Below, piece after piece: positions 29,306 through 38,697 of a DNA stretch of 64,000 nucleotides. The stretch comes from JBGTGG01 sp964398945 (GTDB taxonomy: Bacteria; Bacteroidota; Bacteroidia; Cytophagales; Cyclobacteriaceae): contig CAYNOT010000016.1 of NCBI GenBank assembly GCA_964398945.1, positions 1 to 64,000 of the forward strand, read 5' to 3'. The position numbers and the translations under genes were made by a program. The notes under the pieces were generated by a model. The model did not search any database. It was not told the DNA's origin and saw nothing but the letters and a program-made list of their open reading frames with translations. The stretch's first letter is position 1. Every line of letters begins with the position of its first letter.

Positions 29306-31756
29306 ATGAAAATTTTAAAATTTGGTGGCTCTTCAATTGCCACATCGGAAAGAATCCAAACGGTTATTGAAATCCTAAAAAAGGAAAACGAAAACTCATC
29401 CCTCACGGTAGTGTTTTCTGCATTCGGGGGAATCACAGATCAATTGATAGAAACGAGCAAGATGGCGTTGTCAACCGATCAAGCCTATAAAGAAAAACTT
29501 GGTGAAATTGAAAAGCGCCACCTTGATGCTGTGCGTGATTTGATTGGCATACAAAACCGGGGCGCTATTCTTTCGGAAGTTAAATCGTTGTTCAATGAAT
29601 TGGAAGATGTACTGCATGGTGTATTCCTGGTGCGCGAACGGACGCTTCGTACCCTTGATTACATCATGAGCTTTGGCGAGCGGTTGTCCTGTTTTATCTT
29701 ATCTGCGGCATTGAAGGAGCGTGCGTTCAACTGCTCATTTCTGGATGCGCGCAGTATTATCCTTACTGATAATAGTTTCGGGCATGCGAAAGTGGATTTT
29801 GCTGGTACCGATAAAAAAATCAGGAAGTTCTTCAACGCCCACCAGGAAGTGCAGGTGGTAACCGGTTTTATTGGGGCTTCACCGGAAGGGGAGACCACCA
29901 CCATTGGCCGGAGCGGATCGGACTATACCGCTGCGATTTTGGCAGGGGCATTAAATGCAGAGACGTTGGAAATTTGGACCGATGTAGACGGGATGATGAC
30001 CAGCGATCCACGGTTGGTTACAAAAGCATTTACAGTTCCGCAAATAAGTTATGACGAGGCGATGGAGCTTTCGCACTTTGGTGCTAAGGTGATTTTCCCA
30101 TCGACCATGCAACCTGCCATGGCAAACAAAATCCCGATATGGATCAAGAACACGTTTAACCCCAACGGAAAGGGTACGCTCATTTCTGCGGAAGTAACCA
30201 ACGGAAAATTGATCAAGGGGATTTCATCAATGAATGGAATTAGCTTAATCAATATCCAGGGAAGCGGGCTCGTGGGTGTTGCTGGTATTTCCATGCGCAT
30301 TTTTAGTGTATTGGGGCGCGAGAAAGTCAACATCATCTTGATTAGCCAGGCATCTTCAGAGCATTCGATTTGTTTTGCGATCGAAACAAAAAATGTTCGC
30401 CTCGCAAAAGATAGCATTGAAAAAGAATTTCAATATGAAATCCAAAATGGGGAAATGGATCCGGTTGCCGTGGAGAATGACCTGGCGATTGTCGCAATTG
30501 TTGGGGAGAACATGAAGCAAAACCCGGGAACGAGTGGAAGGATGTTTGGGGCACTGGGAAAGAATGGCGTAAACGTGAATGCCATCGCACAGGGTTCTTC
30601 CGAGTTGAATATTTCTGCTGTTATCAAACAAGAGGATATTAAAAAAGGACTCAATGCCTTGCATGAAGCATTTTTTCTTTCGGACCATCGGGTGTTGAAC
30701 CTATTTATGGTCGGGGCCGGTTTGATAGGCAAGTCGTTAATGAAGATGGTGAAGAACCAGGCAAAAAAACTGGCTGAGGAAAGTTTGTTGGAAATTAACC
30801 TGATCGGCCTGGCCAACAGCAAGAGGATGGTTTTTAATGAGCACGGCCTGGACTTACATTCAAACCCTGTTGATCTGTTGGCGAATGGAGAGGAGATGGA
30901 AATGGAAGCGTTCACTGCCCAAATGATTTCCCTGAATTTATCGAATAGTATTTTCCTGGACTGCACTTCCAGTGAAGCGGTCACTGATTTTTACAAGACT
31001 ATTTTAGCTTCGAATATTTCAATTGTTACACCAAACAAAAAAGGAAACTCCGGTTCGCTTGAAAAGTATAAGCAGCTGAAAATTACAGCAAAGAAACGTG
31101 GCGTCAAGTTTTTGTACGAAACAAATGTTGGTGCCGGGCTTCCTGTAATCAATACCTTGAATGATTTGATTTGGAGTGGTGACAAAGTGATGAAAATTGA
31201 AGGCGTGCTAAGTGGAACGTTAAATTATATTTTCAGTGCTTTTAAAGGCGATAAAAAATTCAGCGATGTTGTAAAGGAAGCAAAGGAGAAAGGATATACG
31301 GAGCCTGATCCGCGTGATGATTTGAATGGAATGGATGTGGCCAGAAAGATTTTGATTTTATCGCGGGAAGCAGGAATTGATTTGGAAATTGATGACGTGC
31401 GTGTAGAGAACCTGGTCCCTGAAAATTGCCGTGGGGAAATGGATATCGCGAAATTCTTTACGGAATTGGAAGCGCACAATGATTCCTTTGAGGAAATGAA
31501 AAACGCAGCTGCTGCCAAGAAAGAAAGACTACGGTATATGGCGGTATTGGAAAACGGAGCTGTGAAAATTAAACTTGATAGTGTAGGGGAACAACATCCT
31601 TTTTATTCGTTGGATGGCAGCGATAATATTATCTTGCTCACCACTGAGCGATACCATGAACGCCCGATGGTCATACGGGGGCCCGGGGCTGGCGCTGAAG
31701 TAACTGCGGCCGGTGTTTTTGCAGATATCATTCGAATCGGACATTATGGAAATTAA
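29306..31756 (+). CDS. thrA: Bifunctional aspartokinase / homoserine dehydrogenase
   Basis: This 816-aa fusion protein catalyses the first and third steps from aspartate to homoserine. The aspartokinase half (1 to about 290) begins KFGGSSIATSERI and includes FGERLSC and TIGRSGSDYTAA. Two ACT-type regulatory repeats span about 300-455. The homoserine dehydrogenase half begins near 465 with GAGLIGKSLM and includes TPNKKGNSG, YETNVGAGLPVI and GVLSGTLNYIF. Threonine feedback inhibition is expected from the family. Thr/Ile-type attenuation is suggested by the leader. The stop overlaps thrB by 11 bp. Confidence 0.96.
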   Translation: MKILKFGGSSIATSERIQTVIEILKKENENSSLTVVFSAFGGITDQLIETSKMALSTDQAYKEKLGEIEKRHLDAVRDLIGIQNRGAILSEVKSLFNELEDVLHGVFLVRERTLRTLDYIMSFGERLSCFILSAALKERAFNCSFLDARSIILTDNSFGHAKVDFAGTDKKIRKFFNAHQEVQVVTGFIGASPEGETTTIGRSGSDYTAAILAGALNAETLEIWTDVDGMMTSDPRLVTKAFTVPQISYDEAMELSHFGAKVIFPSTMQPAMANKIPIWIKNTFNPNGKGTLISAEVTNGKLIKGISSMNGISLINIQGSGLVGVAGISMRIFSVLGREKVNIILISQASSEHSICFAIETKNVRLAKDSIEKEFQYEIQNGEMDPVAVENDLAIVAIVGENMKQNPGTSGRMFGALGKNGVNVNAIAQGSSELNISAVIKQEDIKKGLNALHEAFFLSDHRVLNLFMVGAGLIGKSLMKMVKNQAKKLAEESLLEINLIGLANSKRMVFNEHGLDLHSNPVDLLANGEEMEMEAFTAQMISLNLSNSIFLDCTSSEAVTDFYKTILASNISIVTPNKKGNSGSLEKYKQLKITAKKRGVKFLYETNVGAGLPVINTLNDLIWSGDKVMKIEGVLSGTLNYIFSAFKGDKKFSDVVKEAKEKGYTEPDPRDDLNGMDVARKILILSREAGIDLEIDDVRVENLVPENCRGEMDIAKFFTELEAHNDSFEEMKNAAAAKKERLRYMAVLENGAVKIKLDSVGEQHPFYSLDGSDNIILLTTERYHERPMVIRGPGAGAEVTAAGVFADIIRIGHYGN

Positions 31757-32690
31757 AAACGGCAATAGCGTAAAGGCATTCGCTCCGGCATCGATCGGCA
31801 ATGTTTCTTGCGGATTTGATGTATTGGGAATAGCAGTGGAGGCACCCGGAGATAAAGTGGAACTCACATTGACTTCGGATCATTGTGTGCGCATGAAAAA
31901 AATTTATGGAGACGATGGCCGGTTGCCGCTGGAGGCAGATCAAAATACAGCAAGCGTTGCAGTACAATCTTTTTTAAAATCGATCAACTCTTCGCAAGGT
32001 GTGGAAATTATCCTGCATAAAAATTTACCCCTTGGAAGTGGAATGGGATCAAGTGCAGCAAGTTCAGTTGCCGCCCTGGTAGCGATCAATCATTTAATGA
32101 ATGAACCGTATTCCAAAAAAGAATTGCTAACCTTTGCTTTGGACGCGGAACGCATTGCCTGTGGCGCGGGCCATGCCGACAATGCTGCTCCTTGTTTGTT
32201 GGGTGGGTGTGTGTTGGTGCGTGATTATAATCCGCTCGATATTGTTGAAATCCCAACACCTGATCAATTGTATTGCACGCTTGTTCATCCTCACCTCGAA
32301 GTGAAGACTGCTGATTCCAGAAGGATTCTGCGAAAGATGATTTCAATCAGTGATGCCGTAACACAGTGGGGAAATGTAGCAGGCCTGGTTGCGGGGTTAA
32401 TACTAAGTGATTATCCATTGATAGGGAGGTCACTGAAAGATGTGGTAGCAGAACCAATTCGATCAGTATTGATTCCGGGTTTTGATGAGGTCAAAGCTGC
32501 TGCTGTTAAAGCGGGTGCATTGGGATGTGGTATATCTGGATCCGGACCAACCTTGTTTGCGTTTAGCGATGCAATGGAAACAGCAAAAAGGGTTGGAAAA
32601 GAAATGAAGAATAGCTTTTTAAAAAATGGACTTGAAAGCGATGTGTTTGTTTCGAAGGTCAATAAAGAAGGCGCAAGAATTATAGAATAA
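31746..32690 (+). CDS. thrB: Homoserine kinase
   Basis: This 314-aa GHMP-family kinase phosphorylates homoserine. FAPASIGNVSCGFDVLG is the N-terminal GHMP strand, and the ATP loop is LPLGSGMGSSAASSVA (about 95-110). The C-terminal GCGISGSGPTLFA is also conserved. ATG 31746 is preferred because the domain begins immediately after it; it overlaps the thrA 3' end by 11 bp, indicating translational coupling. Confidence 0.95.
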   Translation: MEIKNGNSVKAFAPASIGNVSCGFDVLGIAVEAPGDKVELTLTSDHCVRMKKIYGDDGRLPLEADQNTASVAVQSFLKSINSSQGVEIILHKNLPLGSGMGSSAASSVAALVAINHLMNEPYSKKELLTFALDAERIACGAGHADNAAPCLLGGCVLVRDYNPLDIVEIPTPDQLYCTLVHPHLEVKTADSRRILRKMISISDAVTQWGNVAGLVAGLILSDYPLIGRSLKDVVAEPIRSVLIPGFDEVKAAAVKAGALGCGISGSGPTLFAFSDAMETAKRVGKEMKNSFLKNGLESDVFVSKVNKEGARIIE

Positions 32691-32696
32691 GTAAAG

Positions 32697-34001
32697 ATGG
32701 CATTACGATATTATAGTACCAACGATAAACAGTTATCCGTGACCCTGAGGGATGCGGTAATCCATGGTCAGGCAAAAGATGGCGGGTTGTTTATGCCTGA
32801 TTCCATTCCCGTTTTACCAGCTTCTTTTTATGATGGAATTGAGCATCGCACATTTCCGGAAATCGGACATGCAGTGGCGAAAGCTTTTTTGAAAGATGAA
32901 GTACCCGATGAACAAATTAAACGCATTGTAGATCATACAATTGATTTTGATGCCCCGTTGGTTGAAGTAGGCACAGACCTTTATTCACTTGAATTGTTTC
33001 ATGGCCCCTCCATGGCCTTCAAAGATTTTGGTGCACGGTTTATGTCGCAGTTGCTTCGCTATTTCTCGAAAGATGAAAAAAAGAAGATCACGATTTTAGC
33101 GGCAACTTCCGGGGACACAGGCAGTGCGGTGGCAAATGGTTTTCTGGGCGTTGAAGGAATCCAGGTAATTATTTTATACCCTTCGGGAAAAGTGAGTGAA
33201 ATCCAGGAAAAGCAATTCACAACCCTTGGACAAAATATTACCGCACTTGAAATAGAAGGCACTTTTGATGATTGCCAGCGATTGGTAAAGACAGCCTTTG
33301 CAGATGCAGATCTTTGTGGGCAACATTTTCTTACTTCTGCCAACTCGATTAACATAGCGCGTCTTATCCCGCAATCATTTTATTATTTCTATGCATACGC
33401 ACAATTAAAGAAGTTGTGGAAGCCATTGGTCTTTTCAGTACCAAGCGGAAACTTTGGGAATTTAACAGCCGGGGTTATTGCCGGTAGAATGGGGTTGCCC
33501 GTTGAACATTTTGTTGCCAGTACAAATGCCAACGATGTTGTTCCTGCATATTTGCAAAAAGGTGTTTTTGAGCCACGTCAATCGGTCCAAACGATTAGCA
33601 ATGCCATGGATGTTGGCAATCCCAGCAATTTTGCACGGCTGTTGGATATGTTTGATGGTGATTATAAAAGAATGGGGGAGCAGATAACCGGCTATTCTTT
33701 TACGGATGCTGAAACCGCGGAGTGCATGAAACACGTTTACGCTTCAACGGGATATCTACTCGATCCACATGGAGCCATCGGTTATTTAGGATTACGAAAG
33801 TATGTGAAAGGAAAGGAAGCAACGGGGGTTTTCCTGGAGTCAGCACATCCTGCCAAGTTTAAAGAGGTAGTGGAAAGCGTAGTGGACGAAAAAATAATAA
33901 TCCCGGAAACATTGCAAGCGTTTATGAAAAAGGAAAAGGTATCCTCGAAAGGGAAAAGTGATTACCCTTCTTTTCGCGAATTTCTTGAAGGTGTGTTGTA
34001 G
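32697..34001 (+). CDS. thrC: Threonine synthase
   Basis: This 434-aa PLP enzyme converts O-phosphohomoserine to threonine. It begins with YYSTNDKQLSVTLRDAV, the bacterial class of threonine synthase. The PLP lysine is K109 in MAFKDFGARF; ATSGDTGSAVANG and SVPSGNFGN are the cofactor-binding loops. It starts 6 bp after thrB and completes the pathway from aspartate semialdehyde. About 100 bp without features separates it from the convergent GtrA gene. Confidence 0.96.
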   Translation: MALRYYSTNDKQLSVTLRDAVIHGQAKDGGLFMPDSIPVLPASFYDGIEHRTFPEIGHAVAKAFLKDEVPDEQIKRIVDHTIDFDAPLVEVGTDLYSLELFHGPSMAFKDFGARFMSQLLRYFSKDEKKKITILAATSGDTGSAVANGFLGVEGIQVIILYPSGKVSEIQEKQFTTLGQNITALEIEGTFDDCQRLVKTAFADADLCGQHFLTSANSINIARLIPQSFYYFYAYAQLKKLWKPLVFSVPSGNFGNLTAGVIAGRMGLPVEHFVASTNANDVVPAYLQKGVFEPRQSVQTISNAMDVGNPSNFARLLDMFDGDYKRMGEQITGYSFTDAETAECMKHVYASTGYLLDPHGAIGYLGLRKYVKGKEATGVFLESAHPAKFKEVVESVVDEKIIIPETLQAFMKKEKVSSKGKSDYPSFREFLEGVL

Positions 34002-34102
34002 AAAACTTATTCGGGGGTTTTTAGAAAGTATGCTATACCTTTAACATGCTGGCGCAAATTCAAATCGTATCCTTGTGGCCTAATGGTTTTAAATTGCTCC
34101 GC

Positions 34103-34531
34103 TTAAACAGTATCTGCGGTTGGTTTGAAGACAATATATTTTCGGGTAAAGAAATTCCAGACGATTGTTACGAGAATGGCAACCACTTTTGAAACCCTGT
34201 AATCCAAACCACCAAACTCGACTACTGCCCACAGGGCGGACTGGTTGATGAGCAATCCACCAAATAGGAAAACAATAAAAAGTACAGCTTCATAGCTTTT
34301 CTTTTTATCGGTAGGGGAGAAAACAAAATAACGGCTTAAGAGATAGGTCACAATATTGGTGAGCGAGAATGCCAATACGTTTCCCGTAAGATATCCCATT
34401 TGCAATTTCTCTACCACAAGCACGAGGAGGCTAAACTCTAAAATGGCAGAAGCCCCTCCCACGATGATAAAACGGATCACTTGAAAGCGTGCCAGGAGGG
34501 AATTGATAAAGCGAATAATGAATCGGATCAT
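34103..34531 (-). CDS. GtrA-family membrane protein
   Basis: This 142-aa protein has four TM helices. RFIIVGGASAILEFSLLVL, GNVLAFSLTNIVTYLLSRYFVF and a C-terminal VTIVWNFFTRKYIVF are the GtrA signature. GtrA proteins are thought to flip or carry lipid-linked sugars for surface glycans, but no glycosyltransferase is adjacent. The start at ATG 34531 is preferred; longer forms would overlap pcm. It shares strand and a 38-bp gap with pcm. Confidence 0.82.
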   Translation of the reverse strand: MIRFIIRFINSLLARFQVIRFIIVGGASAILEFSLLVLVVEKLQMGYLTGNVLAFSLTNIVTYLLSRYFVFSPTDKKKSYEAVLFIVFLFGGLLINQSALWAVVEFGGLDYRVSKVVAILVTIVWNFFTRKYIVFKPTADTV

Positions 34532-34569
34532 AAAGGCGCCAAAGAAAACATTTTTTTCATAAACAATGG

Positions 34570-35220
34570 CTATTGCGTCCAACCATGATCGCCTAAAAGA
34601 GGAACAAAGGCAAAATAGTCAAACTCCTCTTTGTGGAGTTGGCCATTTTTCTTTGTGATTTTTAGCATGACCTGCTTATCACGGGTTCCAACGGGAATTA
34701 CCAAAATCCCACCTTCGGCCAATTGTTCAGTCAGGGCATCGGGAACAATCGGGGCCCCGGCTGTTACAATGATCTTGTCGAAAGGTGCTTTTGCGGCCAG
34801 CCCTTTTGATCCATCCCCGTGGATAAAGTACGGTCGGTATCCCATTTTGGGAATAAAGTTCTTTACCGTTTCATAAAGTTTCTTATTGTATTCGATTGTA
34901 TAAAGCGTAACGCCCAATTCGAGTAAAACACAGGCCTGATACCCTGAACCTGTACCAATTTCCAAAACCTTATCCTTCGGCTTTATTTCCAACTTTTCAG
35001 TTTGGAAGGCCACCGTATAGGGCTGCGAAATCGTTTGTCCTTCCCCAATAGGGAACGCCTTGTCCTCATAGGCATGTTCCAAAAGGGCATTTTCGAAGAA
35101 CACATGGCGCGGAACCCGCCCCATTGCGTTCAGAACGCGTTCATCTGAAATTCCCTTTAATTTAAGCTTTTTAAGCAGTTTATTGCGTAGTCCACGCTGT
35201 TTATAGTTATCCTCGAACAT
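34570..35220 (-). CDS. pcm: Protein-L-isoaspartate O-methyltransferase
   Basis: This 216-aa SAM-dependent enzyme repairs isoaspartyl residues. GQTISQPYTVAFQTE and VLEIGTGSGYQACVL (SAM loop I) are diagnostic, with FDKIIVTAGAPIVP and GGILVIPVG later. The N-terminal MGRVPRHVF segment is typical. It lies upstream of the GtrA gene on the same strand. The 300-bp region before it (35221-35521) contains only hairpins and no gene. Confidence 0.94.
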   Translation of the reverse strand: MFEDNYKQRGLRNKLLKKLKLKGISDERVLNAMGRVPRHVFFENALLEHAYEDKAFPIGEGQTISQPYTVAFQTEKLEIKPKDKVLEIGTGSGYQACVLLELGVTLYTIEYNKKLYETVKNFIPKMGYRPYFIHGDGSKGLAAKAPFDKIIVTAGAPIVPDALTEQLAEGGILVIPVGTRDKQVMLKITKKNGQLHKEEFDYFAFVPLLGDHGWTQ

Positions 35221-35374
35221 GAAAATTTGTCAGAAATCAGGTCATATTTACAAAGCGAACAAAGTTGCTAAAATTTCTTAGGAAAATTGATTCCTTTGCC
35301 CGTACTTTATATTCCTCTCCACATGATGACATAGCTTTTTGCCATAGCGTTCAACATGTGTACACCTGCTCCTA

Positions 35375-35406
35375 CAGTAGGCGTGGTTAAAAACCACTCC
35401 CTACTG
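35375..35406. repeat. Imperfect hairpin in a gene-free region
   Basis: CAGTAGG-CG-TGGTT pairs with AACCA-CT-CC-CTACTG around an AAA loop. The T-rich end of a terminator is missing. The surrounding 35221-35521 carries nothing else that I recognise except the A/T-flanked hairpin at 35481-35508. Confidence 0.5.
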
Positions 35407-35480
35407 CAAGGGCGGGGAGAGTTATACACTTCATTAATTTTACCTTCATTCAATTTGTTTGGTGGAAAAATTAGTAATCA

Positions 35481-35516
35481 AAATCTCATTTTTCCAAAAA
35501 TGAGATTTTTTTTTGC
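35481..35516. terminator. Terminator downstream of the CHAT-NTF2 gene group
   Basis: AAATCTCATTTTT (35481-35493) and AAAAATGAGATTT (35496-35508) are perfectly complementary, followed by T8 on the plus strand. On the minus strand the hairpin follows the stop codon of the NTF2-like gene at 35522 and is trailed by ATTTTGATT, a weaker tail. Confidence 0.65.
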
Positions 35517-35521
35517 TGCCT

Positions 35522-36001
35522 TCATAATTTTTTTTCCTGGAATTTTTTTAACGCGCGCAATGACTCCGAACTTACTTTTGATTTGAACGCGTTGCTCCAT
35601 CCGAGTAAAAGCCCTGGCGCACCAAGTGCCATCGTTGCCCATCTCCAGAAATCAAAATCATCGTGATGTTGAATTATTTTTCCGTCACGAAATAAAAATG
35701 TTGCCTTTACTTTATTGTGAACGCTTCGGTTTGTTTTAGAGAAGATATATTTTGCTTCCCATCGGGCTTCCCCTTTTTGTTCATCAGCAATAATGTCAGA
35801 AACTGTAATTTTTAAAGTGGCCCCACCGCGTGTTACCAACATCCTCCACATATCGATAGCATACTTCCCGTGCAACGTTTTAAACACCGGATCATGGAAT
35901 TGAATATCCGCATGGTAACAATCCGCCATTGTTTCAGCATCCAGGTGCTGGAAGGCGGTATAGAACCTTTCGATAACAGCACGGTTGTGTTGGGATTCCA
36001 T
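35522..36001 (-). CDS. SnoaL/NTF2-like domain protein
   Basis: This 159-aa protein shows the NTF2-like cone fold pattern: VIERFYTAFQHLDAETMADCYHADIQFHDPVFKTLHG (about 8-45), then FLFRDGKIIQHHDDFDFWRW near 120. The C-terminus has a Ser/Lys-rich tail. Members are steroid-isomerase-like enzymes or small ligand binders; the activity is unknown. It follows the TPR-CHAT gene closely (start 36001, CHAT stop 36007) on the same strand, so co-transcription is likely. Confidence 0.8.
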   Translation of the reverse strand: MESQHNRAVIERFYTAFQHLDAETMADCYHADIQFHDPVFKTLHGKYAIDMWRMLVTRGGATLKITVSDIIADEQKGEARWEAKYIFSKTNRSVHNKVKATFLFRDGKIIQHHDDFDFWRWATMALGAPGLLLGWSNAFKSKVSSESLRALKKFQEKKL

Positions 36002-36006
36002 CAGCA

Positions 36007-38688
36007 TTAATATCCTAATAGTACAAAGGGGGCCCAATAATAGGGTGCGGCATATTTGCCATTCAACATCTGCTCTTTGGATGCTTTTAAATTATCTGCA
36101 TACGACAGCTCGGGATAGGAGAGGACACGGCTGTAAAAATCTTTCATCAATTCAGACGTTGAGTCATCGGCTACGCTCCAGAAGGATACAATCATGCTCT
36201 TTGCCCCTGCATATACCAATGCCCGGGACAATCCGATAACCCCTTCACCTTTTGATATCTTGCCTAACCCGGTTTCACAAGCGGATAACGTGACCAGATT
36301 GGCATTCAGTTTTAAGTTATAGATTTCACCTGTATAGAGTTTACCATCTTCACCGCCTGCTTCCTCTTGCAGATATATTCTCGACAATTCGGGGTTTGCT
36401 TCGTCAACAATGCCATGGGTGGCGAAATGCAGATAAGCGTAGTTGTCCAACCCTTCGGATTTAACTGTTGACTCCTTTGCATCAGCATTCAGATAGATAG
36501 ACGATTTGTAATTTTTCTCACTAAACAGCTGAGCGATAGCACCAACCTCTGAAGATGTTCCGGGCAAATCGGGAAGTCCTTCATTTGCGAAGTTAACAGG
36601 GGCGCATAGATAGATGGAGGGGTTTTCTTTTTGTACTTCAGCCTTTCCTTTTTGGATAATCAATCCGGCAGAAAACTCGTAGCGAATCGAATATTTGTTG
36701 AGCAGGTAGCGTAAGGAAGAATAGGTATCGTCTTTTGTGGCTTCTTTTGTAAGGAGTGCTTCAAAAGGGATAATCCCTAGTCTACCGGTGGGCAGGAAAA
36801 CGATTTCTGTTACACTGCGGGGGATGGATGGGATTAAAATGTTGCTCAATGTATATGCGGAACGTTGAAAAGTCTTTTGATCATTAAAAAACAACCCATT
36901 TCGAAATCCGGTTATATAGCGGTCGAAGTTTTCGGGCAGGGTATGGTCGACTACATAGAATTTACTTTTTGTGATCATGAAAATATATAACCGGTCATGG
37001 GTATCATCAATGAAGTAACTGACCAGTGCGGTGGTCTTGTCAAGCAGGTTTTGAACCTGATCAATTGTTGGGGAAACCGAATTAAATTTTAAATTGAAAT
37101 AATCAGGATATTCAGCTTCAAGTTTTTTGATAAAAGTTTCATAGTCCCGGTTCAAATTAAATACAGTTTCCCGGAGGAGTTTTTCTTCTGCCCCGGTAGG
37201 TTTCTGTGCCAATTTCCGGGAATAAACTGCCAGTGCGGATTTAATGTCTTTCTCACGCTCCAGTAAATCCTGAGGTATTCCCGCAAAGGATTTGGCATTG
37301 GCATCGGATATGGCAGAGAGCAGCACTGCGGATTTACTTTTCTCAGCGAAATAAAAGATGAGCTCCCTATATTCATTTTTCTTGAAAGCATTGTCGAGTG
37401 CGGTTTTGGAGATACGAACCCCGTCAGCATATACTTCGTGGGCAATCACCCCGAGTGAAATTTTATCGCTTTCATTGGTAGCTTGTTGCCGCAGTACATC
37501 GATTAATTGGTCTGCGAGCTTCAGCAAACCCAACGCATCGGCAAGGTCACTGAACTTCAGGCTCTTTCCAAAATACCTGCTTTCCAATGCTTGCGCTTTT
37601 CCAAGGAGTGAATAGACCAAAACCCGTCCATCATAATAATTGGAAACGGTTGGGTTCACACTGATATCATTAACATTGAAATCGCTGATGTTTGCCTTGA
37701 GTGCTTGTTGATAACTATTTAGTGCTGCGGTAAATTTATTTTCAGAATTCTGGAGGTCCCCCAACCAGTTGTAGACCCGGGCAATTTCAGGATGCTTTTC
37801 CCCATAACTTTCGCGGTACATGGCCAACGATTTCGCAAAGTAATCTTCAGCAGCAGCTTTGTCCGTATTGGAATAGGTAATACCAAGGTTCAAGAGCACA
37901 AAGCCTTTGGATGGGTGTGCATTTGGATAGACCTTGTTCCAAATAGTTAAAGCAGTCTCGAAATCTATTTCGGCTTCCCCGTATTGTTCCATTTGTGTGA
38001 GTACCAACCCCATGTTGGTATTGGCGATGGCAATTTTAGGATGTTCTTCCCCGTGCAGTGATTTATAGATCGCCAATGCAGATTCATAATACTCCAGCGC
38101 TTTGTCTTCATCCAGTTGCACATTCACAATTCCTAAATCATTGTATGAAGCTGCGATCAGTTCATGGTTTTTGTCCAATAGTTTTTGACGGATGGAAAGC
38201 GCCATGAGCAGTTGTTCTTCGGCCTGTTTGTATTTGCCGCCATTCAAATAAATCAGCCCAAGGTTGGAGATTGCCTGCGCCCCTTCGAGGGTGTTTTCTT
38301 TTTTCAAGGACCGTATCGTGGTGAGCGCATTTTGAATTGTTTCCAATGCCAGATCGCTTCTTCCTTGATTGAGGTACAAAGAGGCTTCGCTGGTTTGGAG
38401 TATTGCTTTTTGAAAAGGTTCGCTATCAGGTGATTTTTGTAATGCCGATTTTATCACTGCACTTGCTTCGTCCAGCCGGCCTAATCGGATCAATGCTTCC
38501 GCTTTTTTGGCCTCTAAAAGAATTTGTGATGGACCTTGGCCAGCATTTTTTTCAACAAGTGTAATCACTCCCTGATAATCGGAATCGAGCAGGAGTGCAT
38601 CTGCTTTTTCCAACAAGTTTCCTTGTGCCTGTACCGTGCCCAAACAGATACAAATGAGATTAATTAGCGTTAGGGTTTTTTTTAGCAT
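36007..38688 (-). CDS. Secreted TPR-CHAT protein (caspase-like peptidase fold)
   Basis: This 893-aa protein has a signal peptide (1 to about 22, ending VQAQG), an extended TPR superhelix (about 25-420, with repeated GLIYLNGGKYKQAEE-type units) and a helical middle. The C-terminal CHAT domain spans about 600-893. The catalytic pair of the caspase-like fold is visible as H758 in LHFATHGIVDE and C804 in TLSACETGLG. CHAT proteins are cysteine peptidases in the cases studied. Here the signal peptide places the domain outside the cytoplasm, unlike CRISPR- or gasdermin-linked relatives. The next gene upstream encodes an outer-membrane barrel. Confidence 0.88.
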   Translation of the reverse strand: MLKKTLTLINLICICLGTVQAQGNLLEKADALLLDSDYQGVITLVEKNAGQGPSQILLEAKKAEALIRLGRLDEASAVIKSALQKSPDSEPFQKAILQTSEASLYLNQGRSDLALETIQNALTTIRSLKKENTLEGAQAISNLGLIYLNGGKYKQAEEQLLMALSIRQKLLDKNHELIAASYNDLGIVNVQLDEDKALEYYESALAIYKSLHGEEHPKIAIANTNMGLVLTQMEQYGEAEIDFETALTIWNKVYPNAHPSKGFVLLNLGITYSNTDKAAAEDYFAKSLAMYRESYGEKHPEIARVYNWLGDLQNSENKFTAALNSYQQALKANISDFNVNDISVNPTVSNYYDGRVLVYSLLGKAQALESRYFGKSLKFSDLADALGLLKLADQLIDVLRQQATNESDKISLGVIAHEVYADGVRISKTALDNAFKKNEYRELIFYFAEKSKSAVLLSAISDANAKSFAGIPQDLLEREKDIKSALAVYSRKLAQKPTGAEEKLLRETVFNLNRDYETFIKKLEAEYPDYFNLKFNSVSPTIDQVQNLLDKTTALVSYFIDDTHDRLYIFMITKSKFYVVDHTLPENFDRYITGFRNGLFFNDQKTFQRSAYTLSNILIPSIPRSVTEIVFLPTGRLGIIPFEALLTKEATKDDTYSSLRYLLNKYSIRYEFSAGLIIQKGKAEVQKENPSIYLCAPVNFANEGLPDLPGTSSEVGAIAQLFSEKNYKSSIYLNADAKESTVKSEGLDNYAYLHFATHGIVDEANPELSRIYLQEEAGGEDGKLYTGEIYNLKLNANLVTLSACETGLGKISKGEGVIGLSRALVYAGAKSMIVSFWSVADDSTSELMKDFYSRVLSYPELSYADNLKASKEQMLNGKYAAPYYWAPFVLLGY

Positions 38689-38697
38689 TTTTTCAAA